A stretch of 64,000 nucleotides of DNA. Source: Pseudomonas eutrophicaquae (lineage in GTDB: Bacteria > Pseudomonadota > Gammaproteobacteria > Pseudomonadales > Pseudomonadaceae). The position numbers were made by a program, and so were the translations under genes. Below, in pieces: positions 8,849 through 15,214 of this stretch. Each line of letters opens with the position of its first letter. The stretch's first letter is position 1. Under the pieces are notes generated by a model. It worked only from the letters and a program-made list of their open reading frames with translations. It was not told the DNA's origin and searched no databases. Location of the stretch: the NCBI RefSeq assembly GCF_023544715.1, contig NZ_JAMJEZ010000007.1, forward strand, positions 62,001 through 126,000, written 5' to 3'.

Positions 8849-8974
8849 GTTACGCATCAGTCTGCTTGCGCAGACACCCTGCTAATCCTCCCCATCCGTT
8901 ACCGGTACACCCAGGGCAGGTGACAGCCAGGCGTGCTCCAGTAACACCACAACGACTCGGTAACGCCGGTAACA
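8849..8974. promoter_or_regulatory. Array of GTTAC/GTAAC elements, candidate CbrB upstream activating sites
   Basis: GTTAC occurs at 8849 and 8898, and GTAAC at 8941, 8960 and 8969, all within 30-155 bp upstream of the sigma54 promoter. Sigma54 promoters need an upstream enhancer-binding protein. CbrB sites at crcZ promoters are, as I recall, built from TGTTAC/GTAACA halves, so CbrB is the leading candidate. Confidence 0.5.
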
Positions 8975-8992
8975 CGCAGTCTCGTGCCCGGC

Positions 8993-9838
8993 TCAGGGCG
9001 TACCGAACAGCGCGGTCCAGTAGATCCCGGCATCACTCTGTGGATCGATGGCATAGGCCGCGCCCAACTCTTGGAACCGGGCATTCATCAGATTGGCGCA
9101 GTGGGCGGGGCTATCCAGCCAGCCGGTCAGCACCTGCGCCGGGGTGTCCAGAGCTGCTGCGATGTTTTCACCCACCGCCTGCCCTGCATAGCCCGCCAGC
9201 TCGGCACGATCCGCCGGGGTATAACCCTCGTGGTCGACATGGGCGAAGAAATTGCCATTGGCCATCGCCCGGCTATGGCGCTCGGCCAGCTCACCGAGCA
9301 AGGGATTCCAGCTCAGCGCCGGGGCCGCCGGATACGTTTGCTCGCCACAGCGGCGCGGCAGAGCACGAGCTGCATTGATGCCCTCCAGCAGCGTCTGCCC
9401 TTCGCGCTGCCAGTCCGCTAACCCGGCTGCCAGCAGCGGGCGGGCCAGCACGATGCGCCAGTCACGCTCAGCCTGATGGATGCCGATATGCACGAAGCGT
9501 GCATCCAACAGCGTTCGGCAGTAGTGCGCCTGCAGCAGGGCCATTGCCGCAGCCGCATCGCGCGGGCCAGACAGACGAATCGACTGGGCATGCACCATCG
9601 GATAGCCCGCCGCGACCAGCGCCGGCTGCAGTTCCTGGCCTTCGGGCAGGATCAGGCGTGCATCCGCACGCAGGGGTGGCAACTCGCCCAGCGCATCGCC
9701 CGCGCAGGCTTGCGGGGTGCTGCGGTAACGGTTGAGGGCGTCGAGCAAGGTGGATGCTTCACTGCCATGCGCGGCAGGCATGCCAAGGCTTGCGAGCAGT
9801 CCGGCCAGCAAGGGCCAGAGACGGAAAAGGCGGGACAT
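8993..9838 (-). CDS. Secreted CAP-superfamily (SCP/PR1-like) protein
   Basis: Residues 1-25 form a signal peptide ending AAHGSEA, so the protein is exported. The C-terminal ~120 residues form a CAP domain, with ERHSRAMANGNFFAHVDHEGY, AVGENIAAAL and WLDSPAHCANLMNARFQELG matching the family's HFxH, GEN and SPGHxxNL signatures. The N-terminal ~130 residues are less conserved and contain paired cysteines. Bacterial CAP proteins are envelope or secreted proteins of mostly unknown activity. Length 281 aa. Its 3' end abuts the enhancer region of the CrcZ-like RNA. Confidence 0.85.
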   Translation of the reverse strand: MSRLFRLWPLLAGLLASLGMPAAHGSEASTLLDALNRYRSTPQACAGDALGELPPLRADARLILPEGQELQPALVAAGYPMVHAQSIRLSGPRDAAAAMALLQAHYCRTLLDARFVHIGIHQAERDWRIVLARPLLAAGLADWQREGQTLLEGINAARALPRRCGEQTYPAAPALSWNPLLGELAERHSRAMANGNFFAHVDHEGYTPADRAELAGYAGQAVGENIAAALDTPAQVLTGWLDSPAHCANLMNARFQELGAAYAIDPQSDAGIYWTALFGTP

Positions 9839-10006
9839 GGCAGGCTCCAGGGCGATTGATCAGCGCCCATGATGCCGGGTTGTGCTGAGCGGCGGCAGGG
9901 GGCCTAGCCCCGCTGGCGCCCGACGGTCACGCCGCCGCGCGAAAGCCGCGCTCAACCGCAGGGATGGCCTCTGTGCAGAGAAGCGGGCCATGACTATGAT
10001 CGAGCC

Positions 10007-10411
10007 ATGCACACCAACCCACCCTCGCCCCTGCGCCAGCCCTGCCCACCCGCACTGTGCACTTGCGGGCATCGCACCTTGCTGGCAGATGCCACGGCCG
10101 ATCAGCGCATCCTGCGCCTGACCCGCCATGAGGAGCGGCGCCTGCTGGCGCGTCTGCAGGCGCTGCTCGATTTTGACGACCTGCAGCACCTGCGCCGGCG
10201 CATGCACGAGCAACTGGGCATCGAGCTGCGGCTCTCGCCCGGCCTACATGAGGTGCGTAGTGCGCGCGGTGTGCAGATCGACTTCACCCCGCAGCCCGGG
10301 CTGTGCCGCAAGACGCAGCGCGCGATGGCCGCCACGCTGCGCCGCGCCTTTGAGCAGCATCCGCCGCTGCTCTGGCGCCTTCTGGATAGCTTCGACCTGC
10401 TGGGTGCCTGA
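10007..10411 (+). CDS. Hypothetical protein with N-terminal CxCGH motif
   Basis: 134-aa frame with host-like codon use. A CTCGH motif at residues 18-22, preceded by another cysteine, is followed by a charged helical body rich in Arg and Leu and a second segment (SARGVQIDF). I do not recognise the family. A TATGAT -10-like element at 9995-10000 ends 6 nt before the ATG, so the mRNA could be leaderless or the true start could be downstream; no Shine-Dalgarno is visible. It is flanked by the divergent CAP gene and a small opposing frame. Confidence 0.6.
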   Translation: MHTNPPSPLRQPCPPALCTCGHRTLLADATADQRILRLTRHEERRLLARLQALLDFDDLQHLRRRMHEQLGIELRLSPGLHEVRSARGVQIDFTPQPGLCRKTQRAMAATLRRAFEQHPPLLWRLLDSFDLLGA

Positions 10412-10415
10412 ATCC

Positions 10416-10499
10416 TCAGCGCCGCGGGCGACGGTAAACCACGCCGCAGGCATGCTTGAGGGCGGATTCGGCGAAATAGACCTGATGCGAGATATTCAT
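10416..10499 (-). CDS. Small ORF, 27 aa, with strong ribosome-binding site
   Basis: ATG 10499 is preceded by AGGAGA at 10511-10506 with 6-nt spacing, among the best Shine-Dalgarno sequences in this part of the window. The peptide starts MNISHQVYFAESALKH and ends in a basic YRRPRR tail. The longer frame through it has no other good start. It converges on the hypothetical gene at 10007. Function unknown; too short for composition to prove coding. Confidence 0.45.
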   Translation of the reverse strand: MNISHQVYFAESALKHACGVVYRRPRR

Positions 10500-10659
10500 G
10501 GAAGCTCTCCTGTAACACGGGCAACGCCACCTAGGCGACTGGCTGCCATGGTGCGCGTCCGGCACCGCGCAGGGAAATCGACAAAGCGTATCGCCCACAT
10601 TGAGCCAGCCGATGGAACCACGCCCGGCGCACAAGCCCCGCAAGCGGCCGGCGGGCAGG

Positions 10660-10665
10660 TACAAT
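10660..10665 (+). promoter_or_regulatory. Probable -10 element of rlhA
   Basis: TACAAT followed by a GC-rich discriminator, 36 bp before the rlhA ATG. No good -35 hexamer is seen at the proper spacing. Confidence 0.4.
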
Positions 10666-10701
10666 GCGCGCCCTGTTTCACAGCGCTCGCGAGCCCGCCC
10701 C

Positions 10702-12702
10702 ATGTCCCTGCCCCAACACCATCTGGAACTGCTCAGCCCCGCGCGGGATGTCACCATCGCCAAGGAGGCCATCCTGCATGGTGCCGATGCCGTGTACATC
10801 GGCGGCCCAAGTTTCGGTGCCCGGCACAACGCCGAGAACAGCGTGGCGGAGATCGCCGAGCTGGTGACCTTCGCTCATCTGTTCCATGCGCGGGTGTTCG
10901 TCACCCTCAACACCATCCTGCATGACGACGAGCTGGAGCCGGCGCGCCGGCTGATCCACGAACTGTACAACGCTGGGGTCGATGCGCTGATCGTGCAGGA
11001 CATGGGCATCATGGAGCTGGATATCCCGCCGATCGAGATCCACGCCAGCACCCAGACCGACATCCGCAGCGTGGAAAAAGCCAAGTTCCTCGCCGATGCC
11101 GGCTTCTCCCAGCTGGTGCTGGCCCGCGAGCTGAACCTTGCGGAAATCCGCCAGATCAGCGATTCGGTGGACTCGACCATCGAGTTCTTCATCCACGGTG
11201 CGCTGTGCGTGGCCTTCTCCGGGCAGTGCTACATCTCCCACGCGCAGACCGGGCGCAGCGCCAACCGCGGCGACTGCTCGCAAGCCTGCCGCCTGCCCTA
11301 CACCCTCAAGGACGAGAGCGGCGCAGTGGTCGCCTACGAGAAGCACCTGCTGTCGATGAAGGACAACAACCAGAGCGCCAACCTGCGCGCGCTGATCGAC
11401 GCCGGCGTGCGCTCGTTCAAGATCGAGGGGCGCTACAAAGATATGGGCTATGTGAAGAACATCACCGCCTACTACCGCCAGCGCCTCGACGAAATCCTCG
11501 CGGAACGTCCGGAGCTGGCGCGCGCCTCTAGCGGGCGTACCGAGCACTTCTTTGTCCCCGACCCGGACCGCACCTTCCACCGCGGCAGCACCGATTACTT
11601 CGTCAATGACCGTATGATCGACATCGGTGCCTTCGACTCGCCCAAATTCACTGGCCTGCCGGTCGGTGAGGTGCAGAAAGTCGGCAAGCGCGACCTGCTC
11701 GTCAGCACCACCGATCCGCTGACCAACGGCGACGGCCTCAACGTGCTGGTCAAGCGCGAGGTGGTCGGTTTCCGCGCCAGCGTGGTCGAGCTGCTCGGCC
11801 AGAGCGAGGAAGACGGCGCGCCGCGCTGGCAGTACCGCGTCGAGCCCAACGAGATGCCGGAGGCGCTGCGCCGCCTGCAGCCCAAACACCCGCTCAACCG
11901 CAACCTCGACCACAACTGGCAGCAGGCGCTGCAGAAGACCTCCGCCGAGCGCCGCATCGGCGTGCGCTGGCAGGCCGCGCTGAGTGCCGAACGCATCAGC
12001 CTCATGGTCAGCAGCGAGGACGGCAGCACCGCCTCAGTGAGCCTTGATGGCCCGTTCGGCGCCGCCAACAAGCCGGAGCAGGCGCGCGAGCAGCTACGCG
12101 AGCTGCTCGGCCAGCTGGGCAACACGATCTATCACGCCGATGGCGTGGAGATCGCTGCCACAGAGCTGCCCTTCGTGCCCAACTCGCAGCTCAAGGCGCT
12201 GCGCCGCGAGGCTGTCGAGGCGCTCACCGCGGCGCGTCTGGCGGTGCATCCGCGCGGCAGCCGCAAGCCGGTCAGCGTACCGCCGCCGGTCTACCCGGAG
12301 TCGCACCTCTCCTTCCTCGCCAACGTCTACAACGAGAAGGCGCGCGCCTTCTACCACCGCTTTGGCGTGCAGCTGATCGATGCGGCCTACGAGGCGCACG
12401 AGGAAACCGGCGACGTGCCGGTGATGATCACCAAGCACTGCCTGCGCTTCTCCTTCAACCTCTGCCCCAAGCAGACCAAGGGCTACACCGGGGTGCGCAC
12501 CAAGGTCGCGCCGATGCAACTGGTGCACGGCGACGAGGTGCTGACCCTGAAGTTCGACTGCAAGCCGTGCGAGATGCACGTGGTTGGCAAGATCAAGGGG
12601 CACATCCTCAATCTGCCGCAGCCGGGCAGCGCGGCGAGCATTGTCGGTCAGATCAGCCCGGAAGACCTGCTGAAGACCATCAAGCGCCAGCCGCTGCACT
12701 GA
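10702..12702 (+). CDS. rlhA: 23S rRNA 5-hydroxycytidine C2501 synthase (U32 family)
   Basis: Member of the U32 'peptidase' family, now known as prephenate-dependent RNA hydroxylation proteins; RlhA (YdcP) modifies 23S rRNA C2501. The N-terminus LELLSPARDVTIAKEAILHGADAVYIGG is typical. The central FFIHGALCVAFSGQCYIS segment and GDCSQACRLPY carry the cysteines likely to hold an iron-sulfur cluster. A C-terminal cysteine set (CLRFSFNLCP, FDCKPCEM) is also present. At 666 aa it matches long RlhA (~650) rather than short TrhP (~450). ATG 10702 is chosen because the family begins there. The 3' end overlaps zapA by 23 bp, tail to tail. Confidence 0.9.
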   Translation: MSLPQHHLELLSPARDVTIAKEAILHGADAVYIGGPSFGARHNAENSVAEIAELVTFAHLFHARVFVTLNTILHDDELEPARRLIHELYNAGVDALIVQDMGIMELDIPPIEIHASTQTDIRSVEKAKFLADAGFSQLVLARELNLAEIRQISDSVDSTIEFFIHGALCVAFSGQCYISHAQTGRSANRGDCSQACRLPYTLKDESGAVVAYEKHLLSMKDNNQSANLRALIDAGVRSFKIEGRYKDMGYVKNITAYYRQRLDEILAERPELARASSGRTEHFFVPDPDRTFHRGSTDYFVNDRMIDIGAFDSPKFTGLPVGEVQKVGKRDLLVSTTDPLTNGDGLNVLVKREVVGFRASVVELLGQSEEDGAPRWQYRVEPNEMPEALRRLQPKHPLNRNLDHNWQQALQKTSAERRIGVRWQAALSAERISLMVSSEDGSTASVSLDGPFGAANKPEQAREQLRELLGQLGNTIYHADGVEIAATELPFVPNSQLKALRREAVEALTAARLAVHPRGSRKPVSVPPPVYPESHLSFLANVYNEKARAFYHRFGVQLIDAAYEAHEETGDVPVMITKHCLRFSFNLCPKQTKGYTGVRTKVAPMQLVHGDEVLTLKFDCKPCEMHVVGKIKGHILNLPQPGSAASIVGQISPEDLLKTIKRQPLH

Positions 12703-12961
12703 GGCGGGCGACACACGCCTGCAGGCGCTGCTCGGCTTCCTGCAGGCGCTGCTGCTGCTCCAGCAGCGGCACGCACAGATTGAGCGCAGTCAGCACCAGC
12801 AGTTCATGGCTGCCCGCGCGCGGGAAGCGCTGGCGGTGCTCCTCCAGACGCTCTTCAAGCAGCATCGCTGCCTGCTGCAGCGCTGCCTCTCCCTCGGTCG
12901 TGGTACGGATCGCATACTCGCGACCGAGGATGCTGAGCGTGCGGACATGGCCGGCGCTCAT
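12680..12961 (-). CDS. zapA: Cell division protein ZapA
   Basis: Z-ring stabiliser that bundles FtsZ filaments. The N-terminus VRTLSILGREYAIRTT is the characteristic ZapA strand-loop, followed by a long helix (QQAAMLLEERLEEH) and a C-terminal coiled coil. Length 93 aa, family ~100. Its ATG overlaps the stop of the upstream coiled-coil gene (TGATG), so translation is coupled. In other pseudomonads zapA is followed by 6S RNA and ygfA; here it runs into the convergent rlhA end, leaving no room for 6S RNA. Confidence 0.9.
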   Translation of the reverse strand: MSAGHVRTLSILGREYAIRTTTEGEAALQQAAMLLEERLEEHRQRFPRAGSHELLVLTALNLCVPLLEQQQRLQEAEQRLQACVARLSAAAGA

Positions 12962-13194
12962 CAGGCGCCGCCGTGGCCATGACCACCCAGACGCTGCACC
13001 AGCGCCTGCAGACGGGCCTGACTGGCAGCCTGCTTCTCTTCCTGCTCGAGCGCGGCCAGCTGCAGGTTGTCATTTTCCTCGCGGGCCTGCTGCAATTGCT
13101 GCTCTAGCAGACGGCAATGCTCACCAAGATTCTGATTCTGGCTCAGCAGTTCACTGACCAGGGCTTCGAGTTGTTCCAGCGTGGTTTCGAGCAT
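12961..13194 (-). CDS. Small coiled-coil protein upstream of zapA (TIGR02449 type)
   Basis: 77-aa, almost entirely helical, heptad-rich protein (LETTLEQLEALVSELLSQN... LLEQQLQQAREEN) with a Gly/His tail. Small coiled-coil proteins of this type commonly precede zapA in pseudomonads and resemble ZapB in character, so a division role is plausible but inferred. The start is taken at ATG 13194, where the family usually begins; ATG 13203 is also in frame. The stop overlaps the zapA start by one base. Confidence 0.75.
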   Translation of the reverse strand: MLETTLEQLEALVSELLSQNQNLGEHCRLLEQQLQQAREENDNLQLAALEQEEKQAASQARLQALVQRLGGHGHGGA

Positions 13195-13399
13195 GAAAAA
13201 CATCCGATTGTCGTGAAAACAGCGCTGAGGATAATGAAAAGCCCGGCCCCTCACAACCGCCGCCCCGCCCGTCCGCCAGACCTCGATGGCGCTTTGGCAG
13301 GCACGAGAATAGATGCCGGCGGGCAGCCCAGCCGTTAGAATCGCCGCTCCCGTTCCGGGGCTGTCCCGGGACCTTCACGCCGCAGCGAGAGAAACCGAC

Positions 13400-14095
13400 A
13401 TGGGCGCCCAGTGGAAAGCCAAACCCAAAGAAGCCGCCGCCAACGCCAAGGGTAAAATCTTCGGCAAGCTGGTGAAGGAAATCATGATCGCCGCACGGGG
13501 CGGCGCCGACCCGGAGATGAACCCCAAGCTGCGTCTGGCGGTGCATCAGGCCAAGAAAGCCTCGATGCCCAAAGACACCCTGGAGCGCGCCATCAAAAAA
13601 GGCGCCGGTCTCTCCGGTGAGGTGGTCAACTACGAGCGCACCCTCTATGAAGGCTTCGCCCCGCACCGCGTGCCAGTGATCGTCGAGTGCCTGACCGACA
13701 ACGTGAACCGCACCGTCGCGGAAATCCGCGTGCTGTTTCGCAAGGGCCAGCTGGGCACCTCCGGTTCGGTGAGCTGGGATTTTGACTACCTGGGCATGAT
13801 CGAAGCCACGCCCGAGGGCGATGCCGATCCGGAACTGGCCGCCATCGAGGCCGGCGCCCAAGACTTTGAGGCCGCCGAAGAAGGCGCCACGCTGTTCTAC
13901 ACCGAGCCGACCGATCTGGATGCGGTGTGCAAGGCGCTGCCGGAGTTTGGTTTCACCGTGCAATCGGCCAATCTGGGCTACAAGGCCAAGAATCCGGTCA
14001 GCCTGTCGGCGGCTGAGCTGGAGGAAGTCGAAGCCTTCCTTGAAGCGCTCGACAACCACGACGACGTGCAGAACGTCTACGTCGGTCTGGCCTGA
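13400..14095 (+). CDS. YebC/PmpR-family protein (second paralogue, MGAQWK type)
   Basis: Three-domain YebC-family protein of 231 aa. Canonical YebC/TACO1 proteins bind DNA as regulators or help ribosomes through polyproline stretches. The [12 protein letters not shown] start, [25 protein letters not shown] and [10 protein letters not shown] segments are family hallmarks. The N-terminus is [15 protein letters not shown] rather than the usual MAGHSKWANIKHRK, and it is not next to ruvC, so I take it as the YeeN-like paralogue found in several pseudomonads. ATG 13400 aligns with that family start. A TAGAAT -10-like element lies at 13336-13341. Confidence 0.85.
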   Translation: MGAQWKAKPKEAAANAKGKIFGKLVKEIMIAARGGADPEMNPKLRLAVHQAKKASMPKDTLERAIKKGAGLSGEVVNYERTLYEGFAPHRVPVIVECLTDNVNRTVAEIRVLFRKGQLGTSGSVSWDFDYLGMIEATPEGDADPELAAIEAGAQDFEAAEEGATLFYTEPTDLDAVCKALPEFGFTVQSANLGYKAKNPVSLSAAELEEVEAFLEALDNHDDVQNVYVGLA

Positions 14096-14155
14096 CGGCC
14101 TGGGCAGGCAAAAACCCTCTACAATGCAGGGCTTTCAACCCGCCCCGGAGTCACC

Positions 14156-14500
14156 ATGAGCACCCTGCCCCCCTGCCCGAACTGCCTGGCCGAATACACC
14201 TATGAGGATGGTCCATCGCTGATCTGCCCAGCCTGCGGGCATGAATGGTCGGCATTGAATGAGACCGGCGACAGCGCCGATGGCGAGCGGGTGATCCGCG
14301 ATGCGGTCGGCAATGCCCTGGCGGATGGCGATACCATCACCGTGATCAAGGACCTCAAGGTCAAGGGCACCTCGCTGGTGGTCAAGGTCGGCACCAAGGT
14401 CAAGGGCATCCGGCTGGTCGAGGGTGACCACGACATCGACTGCAAGATCGAGGGCATCGGTGCCATGAAGCTCAAGTCCGAGTTCGTGCGCAAGGTCTGA
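14156..14500 (+). CDS. yjdM: Zinc-ribbon protein YjdM (PhnA family)
   Basis: The N-terminal zinc ribbon has CPNC and CPAC pairs (residues ~8-11 and ~25-28). A PhnA C-terminal domain with [10 protein letters not shown]-like and [20 protein letters not shown] segments follows. Length 114 aa, as in the family. Despite the historical PhnA name it is not the phosphonoacetate hydrolase; the function is uncertain. A TACAAT -10-like sequence lies at 14120-14125, 30 bp before the ATG. Confidence 0.9.
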   Translation: MSTLPPCPNCLAEYTYEDGPSLICPACGHEWSALNETGDSADGERVIRDAVGNALADGDTITVIKDLKVKGTSLVVKVGTKVKGIRLVEGDHDIDCKIEGIGAMKLKSEFVRKV

Positions 14501-14554
14501 GCCCCACACCTCTCCCGCGCTGCGCTTGCAGCGCTTTTTTCAGGAGTTGCCCCC

Positions 14555-14803
14555 ATGCACCCGCAGGATCCGGCCCCGGCCGATCACACCGACCGCCTCA
14601 CCGCAACCGCCGAGCAGCCAGAAGCGGCCCAGGCAGCAGCGAATACCGAGCGCCCGGCAGCCTTCCGCTTCCCGTTCTCGGCCAAGACCTACGCCCCGCG
14701 CGCCGAACAGCAACCGGGCTATCCGCGCCCCCACGGCTGCGACCACACCCGGCATCCCGGCGCCGCTCCGCGCGGCACGCGCCGCTCGATGGGCAAGCGC
14801 TGA
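14555..14803 (+). CDS. Small basic hypothetical protein
   Basis: 82-aa frame with CAGGAG 8 nt before the ATG. Rich in Pro, Ala and Arg, no predicted membrane segment, and a basic C-terminus ending GTRRSMGKR. I have an impression that this tail recurs in small pseudomonad proteins but cannot verify it. It ends 14 bp before the GNAT gene on the same strand, suggesting a two-gene unit. Confidence 0.6.
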   Translation: MHPQDPAPADHTDRLTATAEQPEAAQAAANTERPAAFRFPFSAKTYAPRAEQQPGYPRPHGCDHTRHPGAAPRGTRRSMGKR

Positions 14804-14817
14804 GCCCGGACGCAGGC

Positions 14818-15213
14818 ATGCACTGCAAAGCCCTTCCCGCGCTGCAGTACCCCCTGCTGCAGCGCTTCTACCGCACTCAGCGCAGCGCCATGCGGATTCC
14901 GGCCGGCGCCCAGCCCTGGGTGCTGCATGAGGGGGAAATCGTCGCGGCACTGTGCCTGACACCGCAGGCCGAGGGCTACTGGCTGACCGGCCTGCTGGTC
15001 GATCACGCACAACGCGGCCGGGGCCTGGCGACGCAGCTCTTGAGCGAGGTGCGCCGCCGCCATGCAGGGCCGATCTGGCTGTTCTGCCATCCCGACCTGC
15101 AGCCCTTCTATCAGCGCCGCGGACTGAGCGAGAGCCAGCAGCTGCCCGCCGCCCTCGCTGAGCGTCTGGCCCGCTATCAGCGCAGCAAGGCGCTGCTGGC
15201 CATGCAGTTCTGA
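14818..15213 (+). CDS. GNAT-family N-acetyltransferase
   Basis: Small acetyl-CoA-dependent acyltransferase of unknown substrate, 131 aa. The acetyl-CoA loop is the QRGRGLATQLL motif A near residue 65, preceded by strand WLTGLLVDHA. The FYQRRGL segment near residue 100 is the usual motif B helix-strand. No toxin-antitoxin partner is adjacent: the upstream small protein does not resemble a DUF1778 antitoxin. It converges on the GGDEF gene with a 1-bp gap. Confidence 0.8.
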   Translation: MHCKALPALQYPLLQRFYRTQRSAMRIPAGAQPWVLHEGEIVAALCLTPQAEGYWLTGLLVDHAQRGRGLATQLLSEVRRRHAGPIWLFCHPDLQPFYQRRGLSESQQLPAALAERLARYQRSKALLAMQF

Positions 15214-15214
15214 G

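Noticed and set aside
14818-15213. GNAT protein as a toxin with the upstream small gene as antitoxin
   Set aside because: The upstream protein has no ribbon-helix-helix or DUF1778 features and the gene spacing is not overlapping; context gives no support.
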